NCBI RefSeq assembly: GCF_042682745.1
Contig: NZ_JBHUIO010000005.1
Span: forward strand, 1,327,371 to 1,391,370
Length of the DNA stretch: 64,000 nt
Direction: 5' to 3'
From: Tumebacillus_A lipolyticus
Lineage (GTDB): Bacteria > Bacillota > Bacilli > Tumebacillales > Tumebacillaceae
The notes under the pieces are model-generated. The model was not told the origin of the DNA. It made no database searches and was given only the letters and a program-made list of their open reading frames with translations. This document shows positions 16,797 to 25,808 of this stretch, one piece after another. The position numbers were made by a program, and so were the translations under genes. Numbering within the stretch: position 1 is the stretch's first letter; each line of letters begins with the position of its first letter.

Positions 16797-17411
16797 CGAT
16801 TAACCGGATTTTCGAATATATAGAAATACATTCATAAGCATCTCTGGTTATTCATTTTGAATTATTTTCATTTTTTCCATTATCTTAACATTATCACGTG
16901 GTGAGAATTGTGTCAAAATATTTATATAATTCATTCATATGGATACGATTGCATTTAATTATTGATTTCTATTCTTCATCCCGAAAGAAGTATGCTATCA
17001 GGGTGGCGTCTGTCCGTTTGCACCTCTCAATAGACCCCGCTTAAAAACATGACAGATTCAACGACTCATTTTGAAACAGCCATCCGACTTTCTGAAAAGG
17101 GGTTCAAACTTCAGACATGCCCCGCTAGATTCGACTCCCCTTCTTCGCTTCTTCCTAATTTCAGCATTCGTTTGTTCAATGATGTTAACAAGTTTGATTT
17201 GCACCCTCTTACATGCCTTCAACCCTATCGAAAACCTACTCTTACAACACATTTAATTTCTATTATTGATAACTTTGCCACAAGTCCAGTAGAATCAAGT
17301 TATCCCACTCAATATGGCTTAGATATACGGAAGATTTTATTGAAGTTCGAACAAAGGACTGTTCGGCAATCTGACTCGGCACGAGACTTACGATCACAGG
17401 GGTGAAACAGG
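16797..17411. other. AT-rich intergenic region between RiPP operon and S-layer genes
   Basis: No gene is supported. It holds the leftward promoter of the RiPP operon near 16.9 kb and must hold a rightward promoter for the SLH genes. A possible one is TTGATA followed 17 nt later by GTAGAA around 17267-17296. The rightward reading frame at 17049-17405 has no ribosome binding site and unlikely composition. Confidence 0.5.
16888..16916 (-). promoter_or_regulatory. Probable promoter of the RiPP operon
   Basis: On the minus strand TTGACA (16911-16916) is followed after 17 nt by TAATGT, or after 15 nt by GATAAT. It lies about 90 nt upstream of the first gene, leaving room for an untranslated leader. 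Confidence 0.5.
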
Positions 17412-19640
17412 TTGAAAGCAACCAAATGGTTGGCCGCAACACTGCTTTTGACAGCAGCTTGGAGCCCTTCCGCCGTCATGGCAAATGGAAGCGCTCCCTC
17501 CACCAGTTTTTCCGATTTGGATGGAGTAGCAGCGAGCAAGCGAGTACAGATTCAAGAAGCGCAGAAACAGGGATTGTTGGCAGGAGATCCCTCAGGACTT
17601 TTCCGTCCGACCGAACTTTTGACCCGTCAGGAGCTGGCGGCGTTGTTGGTGAAAGCGTTGAAATTACCTCATCAGTCGGGAACCGACTCTTCTTTTGCTG
17701 ACGTTCCTGCGACAGGCTGGGGAACTTCGGCGATCGAAGCGGTGGCGCAAGCGGGCTTGATGATCGGGGATGGACAGGGAGCGTTCCGCCCGGAAGATCC
17801 GGTCAGCCGCGAAGAGCTGGCCGCCGTGTTTGTGCGCGCTGTGAACGGCATCGGCGCGCGTGGCGGGCTGAAAACAAACGTGCAAGACGCACAACAGGTT
17901 TCCCCCTGGGCAACCCCACTCGTGGATGCGGCTGTGCGGCTCGGGTTGATCGACACGCCAGATGCGAAATTGAGCCCACAAGGGTTGGTTCAGCGCGAGC
18001 AGATCGCAGGATTTTTGCTCGACATTTTCCAAGCGGGCGTACAGACCAAAACGATTTCGAGCGTGGACGGCGATGTGATCACGATCGACGGGAAGCAGTT
18101 TTTGGTGGACGACAAATGGGAACGGCTGCTCGGAGAAGGCAACACGCAAGCGCTGGAAGGTGCGGTCGTGCGCTTTAGATCTGCGAATCGCAACATCGAC
18201 GACCTGTCCGACCTGGAGATCGTGAAGGACGGCGTCGTGCTCAACGCGAGCGGCACTCCTTTCGCCGGAAGCTTGAAGATCTCCGGGGACGATGTCACCG
18301 TGAGGGGCGACTCTCTGGGTCAATTGACTTTGGCAAACGGAGTTTCCCGCGTTGATATCGATGCTCGGATCGAATCGTTGGTGGTTGATGGTGGACAAGC
18401 GGTTCAACTGAACGGAAACGTGCACATCGAAACCCTGCAGGTGACAAATCCACTTACGAAATTGACGCTTGGCAGCAGCGTGGAAATCGGCGAGATTAAA
18501 TTGCCAAAAGGTGTCAGGCTGTCTCAGGTGATCGAAAATCTGCACCAAGTGAGCGAGCGGATCAAACGGGTGCTAGTCGGCATCGATGATCGCACTCCTC
18601 CGAGCCCGCAGCCGCCAAAGCCCAACCCGACCAACCATGCGCCATCAGTGAAAAACGCGATCTCCGCTGTGACAGCCAAGGTGACCGACAACCTGCAGGC
18701 GATCAGTCTCGCAGGTGTATTTGAGGACGAGGATCAAGACGCGCTGACCTACTCGGCCGCCTCCTCCAACATGGGCGTCGCAACTGTCGCTGTCGATGGA
18801 GCCAACCTGTCGATCACCCCGCTCGACACAGGAATCACTACGATCACCGTGACAGCGGATGACCGCAAAGGGGGCACGGTGCAGACTCAGTTCACGGTGA
18901 CCCTGACTCCCGCCGATGTGGTCAACAACGCGCCGACCGTGAAAAACTCGATCTCCCAGGTCACGACTTATGCGGGCGATCAAGACACCACGATTTCGCT
19001 CGACCGAACGTTTGAAGATCAAGACGGCGATGCGCTGACCTATTCGGCGAACTCCTCCGACACAGGCGTGGCGATCGTTTCTGTGACAGGCGACCAGCTG
19101 TCGATCACTCCCTTGCAAGCTGGCACTGCCATAATCACCGTAACAGCAGACGACAGCAACGGAGGCACCGTTCAAACACAGTTTGACGTGACCGTACAAA
19201 CCAGCAAGACTTTGTTTTTCTCCGAGCTTGTTTGGGGCGACGAAGCCTTGCAGGGCATTGAGCTGTACAACCCGACCGATCGAGACATCGACACGACCAA
19301 GATTCGCATCGAACGGGATGACGGTGGAGAGCCGATCACCATCGATCCGAGCGGCTTAGCAGCCATCCCCAAAGGGAGCACCGCTACGATCGGGGAGAGC
19401 TTCTACGCAGGCGACATCTACTTCGATTACTTCACGATCATGAATTTGAACCCCGACAGCCCGGTGACACTCAAGCTCTTCTACGAGAATCAACTGCTCG
19501 ACACCGCAGTCTTTTTCCCTTTCAAGTCGATCGGTCGCGTCTCGGGAACTGTGCGCGGAAGCGGGAACAGCTACAATTTCAGTCAATGGGAAATCCAAGC
19601 GGACGGCTATACGGACGGCTTGAACTCCTACACACCGTAA
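17412..19640 (+). CDS. SLH-domain surface protein with Ig-like repeats
   Basis: The 742-residue protein begins at a TTG 6 nt after GGGGTG and has a signal peptide ending near residue 25 (SAVMANG). Three S-layer homology modules follow (about residues 32-200, with FSDLDG, GLFRPTELLTRQELAALL, GAFRPEDPVSREELAAVF). These anchor proteins to pyruvylated wall polymer. A middle beta-rich part leads to two Ig/cadherin-like repeats with 'FED(E/Q)DQDALTYSA', and a C-terminal region like a lamin-tail domain (LFFSELVWGDEALQGIELYN). It is exported, wall-bound and probably part of the S-layer or an adhesin. It is followed 39 nt later by a paralogue. Confidence 0.9.
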   Translation: MKATKWLAATLLLTAAWSPSAVMANGSAPSTSFSDLDGVAASKRVQIQEAQKQGLLAGDPSGLFRPTELLTRQELAALLVKALKLPHQSGTDSSFADVPATGWGTSAIEAVAQAGLMIGDGQGAFRPEDPVSREELAAVFVRAVNGIGARGGLKTNVQDAQQVSPWATPLVDAAVRLGLIDTPDAKLSPQGLVQREQIAGFLLDIFQAGVQTKTISSVDGDVITIDGKQFLVDDKWERLLGEGNTQALEGAVVRFRSANRNIDDLSDLEIVKDGVVLNASGTPFAGSLKISGDDVTVRGDSLGQLTLANGVSRVDIDARIESLVVDGGQAVQLNGNVHIETLQVTNPLTKLTLGSSVEIGEIKLPKGVRLSQVIENLHQVSERIKRVLVGIDDRTPPSPQPPKPNPTNHAPSVKNAISAVTAKVTDNLQAISLAGVFEDEDQDALTYSAASSNMGVATVAVDGANLSITPLDTGITTITVTADDRKGGTVQTQFTVTLTPADVVNNAPTVKNSISQVTTYAGDQDTTISLDRTFEDQDGDALTYSANSSDTGVAIVSVTGDQLSITPLQAGTAIITVTADDSNGGTVQTQFDVTVQTSKTLFFSELVWGDEALQGIELYNPTDRDIDTTKIRIERDDGGEPITIDPSGLAAIPKGSTATIGESFYAGDIYFDYFTIMNLNPDSPVTLKLFYENQLLDTAVFFPFKSIGRVSGTVRGSGNSYNFSQWEIQADGYTDGLNSYTP

Positions 19641-19679
19641 CAAAAACAAACACATGAGATACAAGGAGGTGTCACTCCA

Positions 19680-22600
19680 ATGAAACAAGTTCGCAAATGG
19701 ATGATCGCAACGCTCGCGCTGAGCACAGTGTTGACGCCCAGCCTCATCCAGTCGACCGCCTACGCTGCGAATTCCTTTTCGAATCCTACTACATCCGCCA
19801 CACTGCCTTTCTCCGATCTGAACGGCGTGTCGCCCGAACAGTTGAACCAGATTCAGCGCGCTGTGCAAGCAGGGCTTTTGCACGGGGATCCGAATCACCG
19901 CTTCCGCCCGGCCGACACTCTGACCCGTCAGGAGATGGCCGTCCTGTTGACCCAATCGTTGCAACTGCCGCTGGGGACTACTGCGACAGAGTTTTCGGAT
20001 GTACAGCCTTCCGATTGGGCAAGCCGTTATATCAAAGCAGTGCAAAAAGCGGGATTGATGATCGGATATGGCGATGGCACGTTCCGTCCCCAAGCGCCCG
20101 TCACGCGGGAGGAACTGGCGGTGCTGCTCATGCGATCTGCCCAGTTCCCGCTCGGTGAAGGAGCAGATGCGGCAGATGTTGCCGATTGGCATTCTGTCAG
20201 CCAGTGGGCACAACCGTTCGTGCGCACCGCCTTGGAGAACGGGTCGATCGATGCGGTCGGCTCAAACTTCCAACCGCAAACTCCTGTCCTGCGCCAAGAG
20301 ATCGCCGGATTCCTGCTGGGTACATTTTTCCCGACCGATCGCCCCGGCTTCTTGCAACAGATCGCGGAGGGACAGGTCACGATCAACGGGGTGGCCTACC
20401 AGCTTGCCGACTCGGTGAAAGGCTTGCTCCAGCCGGCGAACTCTGCGGTGTTACAAGGGGCGAAGATTCAGTTCTCCGCAGACGACCGCACCCTGCGATC
20501 GATCTCCAGGCTAGAACTTCACGCCAGCGGCCAAGCACCGAGCGGACAGGACCCCGAATTCAGCGGCAACTTGGTGCTCGACGGTCATGGCGCGACGTTG
20601 GATGGAGACTTGGTGCTGGCAGGCAACTACCTCACCGTGCAGAACCTGAACGTGTCGCATGACTTGCAGATCACTCCTCAGCTGGAAAACGACTTTTTCG
20701 CCCGCCACCTGAACGTTCAAGGAAAAACGTTGATCCAAGGGGGCGACGAGAACACCGTCGAGTTTGCCCAGTCTGAGCTGCAAACTGTCGAAGTCGCAAA
20801 GCAGGGCGTGCATGTGGTCACCCAAGAGAACTCGTCTGTCAAGCTGATGACCGTTTCCACCGATGCTACACTCACCAATGACGCTTCCTCCACCCTGCAG
20901 CAAGTGACGGTGGCAGGCGGTGCCCAACAGGTGAATCTGCACGGCACGATCCAACAGGTGGTCGTGGAAAGCGATCGGCCGACCACGCTGACCGGCGACG
21001 CCGCGATCGGCATGATGGTGGTCAACTCCTCCGCCCCGCTGAACTTGAACGGAACAGGCACTGTCTCCACCCTGCAGGTGAACAATCCGGCGGCAAACGT
21101 CCTCGTCGCCGCCTCGCTCGATGTGCCCAACGTTTCATTTGCCGTGGACGTTCCGCCGAGCACGGTGACCAAACTGGGATCGTCCTCCGGTTCGACGGTG
21201 ACCAACACACCGCCGAAATTGGTCACTCCTTTCGACAATCAGGCGATGACGGTCGGCGACAGCGATTTGCAAGTGAGCGTCTTGAACCACTTCCTCGATG
21301 CAGAACAAACCGATTTGAAGTACGCGGTCAGCTCATTGAACAGCAAAATCTGCAAAGCGACCCTCGTCGAGGACACCATCGTGTTGACACCGGTCGCCCG
21401 CGGCACGGTGACGATCGCCGTGGTTGCGGACGACCGAGCGGGGAAAAAAGCGAACGCTTCCTTCACTGTGACGGTCAATGATCCACCGCATAGCACAGGC
21501 ATAACGGATCAGACGAAACAGATCGGCACGGGTGATGTAACGCTGTCGTTGCACGATTTCTTCACCGATGCGGACGGCGATCTGCTCACCTATCAGGTCA
21601 GCGTGGAAGATCAGAGCATCGCGACCTATGCATTGAGCGCAGATCAACTCACGCTGACGCCTGCACAGGTCGGCAGCACGAAGGTGACAGTCCAATCGTC
21701 AGACGGTCGTGGCGGCTCGCTGACCGAATCGTTCCACCTGCATGTGACAGCAGCGCCAAACCAAGACCCAGTGGTGGAACAAACGCCGAGCAACCGAACG
21801 CTCACCGTCGGACAAGCGGACTATACGTTTGATTTGTCCCCCCTGTTCAGCGACCCAGACCAAGACGCGCTGACCTATGAGGCTGAGTCGTCACATCCAA
21901 GCTTCGCCACCGTCTCAGTCTCTGGCGCCCAGGCGACCGTACACGCCCTTGCATCTGGCACGACGACGATTCGTTTGACAGCCAAAGATGGCAGAGGCGG
22001 TGAAGTGACGACCGAGTTCCAAGTCACAATCAACGAACCGCCTGTGATCGCTACGCTCCCAGCGCAGACGTTGCAAGCGGGTGATGCGCCGACCACCATC
22101 GATCTCAGCTCTTATCTCTCCGACCCGGAGCAAGACGCGTTGACCGTCACGGCGACGTCTGCTGCCTCTAGCATCGCAGCCGTTTCTGTCGCTGGATCAA
22201 CGCTGACGTTAACACCGAACGCTGCAGGTTCCACGACTGTGACGATCACAGTCACAGATAGACGCGGCGGCACCGCGATTTCGTCGCTGGCGGTGACAGT
22301 CAATGCGGCACCGGCAGGAAACAATGCGCCTGAAGTCACCGCCGCCATCTATGAGCAAGTCCTGACTGCCGGGGTGACCAACGCCCGAACGTTCGATCTC
22401 TCCCAACTGTTTGAAGACCCAGACGGCGACATCCTGACTTTTACCGCACTCACGCAAACGACAGGCATCGTCTCTGCCACCATCTCCGGGAATAACTTGA
22501 CGCTGCTGCCCGATGCGACAGCGGGCAGCACAATCGTTCAAATCACCGCAAATGATGGAAAAGGAGGCTCGACGACTTACAGCCTCAACGTGCGCAACGC

Positions 22601-23354
22601 GCCGCTCGCCCCGAACGGCAAGGTGGAGATTCGGACGAAGCAAGGGGTAAAAGACCCTATCGTCTACGACTTGGCGAGCCATTTCCCTGGTCAAACGACG
22701 TTCCAACTGTATAAAGGCACCCCAGATTCGACCTTTACTGGCCCTCAGACGCTGAACGGAAAGCTCTGGACGTGGAATGGTGACTCACTGTCGGTCTGGG
22801 TGATCGGAGCGAACGGTACGGCGGTCGTGCTGAATGTCATCGTTGAACCGCAAGGATCTGAGAACCTGTATTTCTCGCAATACATGGACCTCGGCAACGG
22901 GCGCACAGCCCTTCAGCTGTTCCACAACGTTGTCGGTGGCACCCCGCAACAAATTTCCGGCTACGAGCTGGAAGTTCATCAGTATAAGGTCCAGACTGGA
23001 ACAAAGACTTCCAGCACCTACCCGTTATTTAGTTTTTTGACCGGCACGCCGTATCTTTTCATCGATCAAACGTTCATCGATCTGTTTGACGTGACCAATG
23101 TTATGTCTTTCAACGATGAGCTCGCGATGTACGATCAGGGCAAAACGCTCACCACAGGCTTTGTCTTGAAGAAAGGTGGCGTTGTGATCGACGTGCTCGG
23201 CGATCCGAACGCGAACACGCAGTTTATGCCAAACGGTGGAACGATCATTCGCAAGTCTGGCATCCGCGTCGGTTCCAGCGCGTTCCGTCTGCACGGAGAA
23301 TGGAACAACTTCCCTGTTGGCACGTTCCAATACCTCGCCACGCATACCGAATAA
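19680..23354 (+). CDS. Large SLH-domain surface protein with five Ig/cadherin-like repeats
   Basis: This 1224-residue paralogue of the preceding gene starts at an ATG after AAGGAGGTG and has a signal peptide cleaved near AYAAN. Three SLH modules occupy about residues 40-220. A long beta-rich, perhaps beta-helical region follows, then five repeats of ~95 residues (residues ~510-980), each with a 'D(P/A)(D/E)(G/Q)D-LTY' core and a 'GGS/GGT' turn before the last strand, as in calcium-stabilised cadherin-like folds. The C-terminus again resembles a lamin-tail-type domain (ENLYFSQYMDLGNGRTALQLF). It likely forms the outer surface layer together with its neighbour. A terminator ends the two-gene unit. 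Confidence 0.9.
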   Translation: MKQVRKWMIATLALSTVLTPSLIQSTAYAANSFSNPTTSATLPFSDLNGVSPEQLNQIQRAVQAGLLHGDPNHRFRPADTLTRQEMAVLLTQSLQLPLGTTATEFSDVQPSDWASRYIKAVQKAGLMIGYGDGTFRPQAPVTREELAVLLMRSAQFPLGEGADAADVADWHSVSQWAQPFVRTALENGSIDAVGSNFQPQTPVLRQEIAGFLLGTFFPTDRPGFLQQIAEGQVTINGVAYQLADSVKGLLQPANSAVLQGAKIQFSADDRTLRSISRLELHASGQAPSGQDPEFSGNLVLDGHGATLDGDLVLAGNYLTVQNLNVSHDLQITPQLENDFFARHLNVQGKTLIQGGDENTVEFAQSELQTVEVAKQGVHVVTQENSSVKLMTVSTDATLTNDASSTLQQVTVAGGAQQVNLHGTIQQVVVESDRPTTLTGDAAIGMMVVNSSAPLNLNGTGTVSTLQVNNPAANVLVAASLDVPNVSFAVDVPPSTVTKLGSSSGSTVTNTPPKLVTPFDNQAMTVGDSDLQVSVLNHFLDAEQTDLKYAVSSLNSKICKATLVEDTIVLTPVARGTVTIAVVADDRAGKKANASFTVTVNDPPHSTGITDQTKQIGTGDVTLSLHDFFTDADGDLLTYQVSVEDQSIATYALSADQLTLTPAQVGSTKVTVQSSDGRGGSLTESFHLHVTAAPNQDPVVEQTPSNRTLTVGQADYTFDLSPLFSDPDQDALTYEAESSHPSFATVSVSGAQATVHALASGTTTIRLTAKDGRGGEVTTEFQVTINEPPVIATLPAQTLQAGDAPTTIDLSSYLSDPEQDALTVTATSAASSIAAVSVAGSTLTLTPNAAGSTTVTITVTDRRGGTAISSLAVTVNAAPAGNNAPEVTAAIYEQVLTAGVTNARTFDLSQLFEDPDGDILTFTALTQTTGIVSATISGNNLTLLPDATAGSTIVQITANDGKGGSTTYSLNVRNAPLAPNGKVEIRTKQGVKDPIVYDLASHFPGQTTFQLYKGTPDSTFTGPQTLNGKLWTWNGDSLSVWVIGANGTAVVLNVIVEPQGSENLYFSQYMDLGNGRTALQLFHNVVGGTPQQISGYELEVHQYKVQTGTKTSSTYPLFSFLTGTPYLFIDQTFIDLFDVTNVMSFNDELAMYDQGKTLTTGFVLKKGGVVIDVLGDPNANTQFMPNGGTIIRKSGIRVGSSAFRLHGEWNNFPVGTFQYLATHTE

Positions 23355-23357
23355 ACC

Positions 23358-23393
23358 AAAAAGACTCGTCCCGTGAAGGGTCGAGTCTTTTTG
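23358..23393 (+). terminator. Terminator of the SLH gene pair
   Basis: AAAAAGACTCG and CGAGTCTTTTT arms form a perfect hairpin directly after the stop; it could also work leftward. Confidence 0.88.
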
Positions 23394-23429
23394 GTGTGCC
23401 GACGCACGATTTCCTCGCTGGCGAAGGGA

Positions 23430-23939
23430 CTATTGCACCGCTTGCAAATGCTCAGCGAGACGATCCCACGTTTCAGTAATTCCTTGCTCCATCCCCATTT
23501 CCAAGACGGTTTTGAGCGCTTCTGCAGAAGCGAATTGAACGCGGCTCACAACCTTCGTCTTTCCGTCGACCGCTTCAAAGGTCGTCTCAATCTGCGAGGA
23601 AGGCATCCCTTCCGCCTCATTGCCTTCCGCATCCGAGAAGTAGTCGACATACACGATCTTCTCCGCCTCTACGATTTCCTTGTAGACCGCTTTGCCCCAA
23701 GATTCGGTTCCATAAAAATCCCCTTGGTTCTCATCCATGCATTTCATGCAATAATGCCAAATACCGCCGGGGCGAAAATCGACGTTGCAGACCGTAACTT
23801 CCCAGCCGCGCGGTCCCCACCATTGTTTCAGATGCTCAGCTTCTGAGAACGCTTTAAATACGAGCTCACGCGGTGCATCAAAAACACGCTCCATGATCAG
23901 TTTGCTGCCCTCTGTCTTGAACGTCATCTTGTTCGACAT
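23430..23939 (-). CDS. AHSA1/SRPBCC-domain protein
   Basis: A 169-residue START-like protein with the typical opening ERVFDAPRELVFKAFSEAEHL, then QWWGPRGW and FRPGGIWHY. Members bind small hydrophobic ligands or act as Hsp90-activator-like proteins; the function of the bacterial ones is mostly unknown. It starts at an ATG after AGGAGGAG, 18 nt downstream of an ArsR-type regulator. That pairing is common and suggests both are made in response to the same signal. Confidence 0.88.
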   Translation of the reverse strand: MSNKMTFKTEGSKLIMERVFDAPRELVFKAFSEAEHLKQWWGPRGWEVTVCNVDFRPGGIWHYCMKCMDENQGDFYGTESWGKAVYKEIVEAEKIVYVDYFSDAEGNEAEGMPSSQIETTFEAVDGKTKVVSRVQFASAEALKTVLEMGMEQGITETWDRLAEHLQAVQ

Positions 23940-23957
23940 TGTAACTCCTCCTGATAT

Positions 23958-24290
23958 TTAGTCTTTGGATTTGTTTCCGTTGGATTGCAGGTTTTGCAGG
24001 TAGTGATCCAAATTGTCAAACCGTTCGCTCCAAACACTGCGGTAGGATTCAAGCCACCTGTCCAGCGCTTGGAGCGGCTCCAATCGCAGGCTGTAGTTCC
24101 GGCGATTGGCATCCGCCTGCACCTCGACCAGACCGGCCTCCAACAGGACACGCAGATGCTTGGAAACTTGGGGCTGGCGAAGCTGAAGGCGATCGGCGAT
24201 CTCCCCAACAGTCAATGGACCGTCGAGCAGCAGCTCAACGATGCGAAAGCGGTTGGGTTCTGCTAGTGCGCTAAACGTTGTTGTATTCAT
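23958..24290 (-). CDS. ArsR-family winged-helix regulator
   Basis: The 110-residue protein consists almost wholly of a winged helix: FSALAEPNRFRIVELLLDGP, then LTVGEIADRLQLRQPQVSKHLRVL with the recognition helix, then the wing ADANRRNYSLR. There are no clustered cysteines, so it is not an obvious metal sensor. It belongs to the group paired with AHSA1-domain genes, and probably represses this two-gene operon. Confidence 0.88.
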   Translation of the reverse strand: MNTTTFSALAEPNRFRIVELLLDGPLTVGEIADRLQLRQPQVSKHLRVLLEAGLVEVQADANRRNYSLRLEPLQALDRWLESYRSVWSERFDNLDHYLQNLQSNGNKSKD

Positions 24291-24455
24291 GGCTCAGTTG
24301 CCTCTTTGCTAAATAAATTCATCTGGTCACCAGCACGGTACGAGCTTTGTTCCAGTTTGAATCATTTCAAGGCTGCACCTCGATTTATTTGTTCCCGTGC
24401 TCATAGCTAAAATATACTCTGCAAGGAATATTCTTGTCAAGGAATATTTGAAATC

Positions 24456-24507
24456 TCAACGTGAAAAGGGAGCGATCCATGATGGACAGCTCCCTTCTCA
24501 CGTTGAG
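24456..24507 (-). terminator. Large hairpin after the small membrane peptide gene
   Basis: Outer arms TCAACGTGA/TCACGTTGA and inner arms GGGAGC/GCTCCC make one long stem. It lies 31 nt past the stop of the peptide gene, with a short ATTT tract on the minus strand. The inner part resembles the terminator at 6619. Confidence 0.6.
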
Positions 24508-24537
24508 TACCCTGGATCAATCGGTACGGTGTTTCAG

Positions 24538-24639
24538 CTATCTTTTCGAATATTTCCGAACCACCATCACGATTATTACCAAACTTACAACACTAGATAA
24601 CAACCCTATTGCCAATGCTGGCCAAGGCGGAAATTCCAT
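24538..24639 (-). CDS. 33-residue single-pass membrane peptide
   Basis: The frame starts at an ATG 4 nt after GGAGGGGAC and ends at TAG. It encodes MEFPPWPALAIGLLSS followed by a strongly hydrophobic stretch (VVSLVIIVMVV) and a basic tail RKYSKR. This is one transmembrane helix with the positive end probably inside. The strong ribosome binding site and the hairpin after it support a real gene. It could be a small regulatory or toxin-like membrane peptide; no family is recognised. Confidence 0.6.
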   Translation of the reverse strand: MEFPPWPALAIGLLSSVVSLVIIVMVVRKYSKR

Positions 24640-24736
24640 TTGTCCCCTCCAATTACATATATCATGATTCAATATAACAGGTAGCACCAATGGATGAGAC
24701 GAATATTTTTCCGGATTTATTTACTCTTTGAGAATG

Positions 24737-25324
24737 CTAGTCTTTTAACCCCTGTCCGTCAAAAATTTTCTGCACAGATTTCTCAATCCTTGCCACTCGC
24801 GTTTTGGATTGTTTGGGTTCAGAAAAATAATGTACGTATGCTCTCTGCCGTCCCGGCGTCAATGCTTCAAAAGCAGTTTTCAAGACAGGGAGTTCATCGA
24901 ATTTATTTTGCAACTCTTCCGGAATTTCGAACTCCTTTTTGAACTCTACTTCCAAGCCGGCTTTTTCAACTTCGATTGCTTCGTAGATATAGGCTTTCAA
25001 GGTCGCTTCCAACTCAACGATTTCTCGAACATCGGTGAACCGAATCTGGCGCGCCGACTGTACTTTCTCCGTTTGTTGGATGAGGATACCTTGATGATCT
25101 TTCAATAAGACACCTTTGTGAAACAGAAGCGCACAGTATTCTTTAAACCCATGTATCAAGACGACGTTTTTATTCTGAAAGGTGTAACAAGGATGCATCC
25201 ACTTGAAATCTTCGGTCAGCTCACAGTCAAGAACGATTTTTCTCAACTGCTCATACTCTTCCTTCCACTTTCTAGCCTTGCTTAAAAATTCATCAACCTT
25301 AGGATTCGTTCTGCTATCTGTCAT
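24737..25324 (-). CDS. YdeI/OmpD-associated family protein (DUF1801-type)
   Basis: The 195-residue protein is best started at the ATG at 25324, after GGGGTGCTCCTTG. The N-terminal part (VDEFLSKARKWKEEYEQLRKIVLD, in two helices, then FKWMHPCYTF) is the DUF1801-like domain. The C-terminus PGRQRAYVHYFSEPKQSKTR is the signature of YdeI-type proteins. These are small cytosolic proteins of unclear biochemical role, sometimes linked to stress or peptide resistance. The gene stands alone. Confidence 0.85.
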   Translation of the reverse strand: MTDSRTNPKVDEFLSKARKWKEEYEQLRKIVLDCELTEDFKWMHPCYTFQNKNVVLIHGFKEYCALLFHKGVLLKDHQGILIQQTEKVQSARQIRFTDVREIVELEATLKAYIYEAIEVEKAGLEVEFKKEFEIPEELQNKFDELPVLKTAFEALTPGRQRAYVHYFSEPKQSKTRVARIEKSVQKIFDGQGLKD

Positions 25325-25693
25325 CAAGGAGCACCCCTCTTCAATTTTTCGATCGGCTGACAGCCAAAACAAGTGTTCTCGGCTTTTCCAACTCTTTCGG
25401 TCACTTTATGGTTTTGCTGAATATTCGTCAGTCCTGGGATTCATTCTTGGTGGTAAGCGGGCTTCACTAGCTGAAAGGCATCCTCGCAATCTCCAACCAT
25501 TCAAATGTTCCTTTCGATTGGGTGATATTCCTTTCTGCCGCAACCCAAACCGTAAAAATCAAAAATCGGCTCCACAATATTGAATCACCCTACTCAGTTT
25601 TACTCAATTCTCTAAGGTTCTAAACAGATAGCTAGAATCGGTCTCTCTACTAGGTCACACAAGGAGCATCGAGGTAGCGTGGGTTAAGGTTTT

Positions 25694-25774
25694 ACACACG
25701 GACAAAAAGAAAGAACCCTTGGCCGACTAGGGTTCTTCAAAGATTTCACACGATTTGGGGACTTCCCCCTAGAA
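25694..25774. repeat. Copy A of a terminator-containing dispersed repeat
   Basis: This segment matches 31915-31996. The first 27 nt are identical and most of the remainder is conserved apart from the hairpin loop. Copy B ends at the ssb stop codon. Confidence 0.8.
25705..25736 (-). terminator. Terminator of the ECF sigma factor operon
   Basis: GAACCCT and AGGGTTC arms are followed on the minus strand by TTTCTTTTTG. Confidence 0.8.
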
Positions 25775-25808
25775 ACCTCGCTTGTACTTCCCCTCTTGTA
25801 TCCTCGTC

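Larger units (their letters stand above)
24291..24736. other. Intergenic region holding a small membrane peptide gene and a hairpin
   Basis: The region carries the promoter area of the ArsR gene, a large hairpin (24456-24507) and a 33-codon leftward frame (24538-24639), each listed separately. Nothing else is seen. Confidence 0.6.
25325..25808. other. Intergenic region with terminator and a duplicated segment
   Basis: No gene is supported. The left part is likely the promoter of the YdeI-like gene. The right part holds the terminator of the sigma-factor operon inside an 81-nt sequence shared with the ssb 3' flank. Confidence 0.6.

Noticed and set aside
17049..17405. Rightward frame of 118 codons upstream of the SLH genes
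   Set aside because: No ribosome binding site, atypical composition and no recognisable domain.
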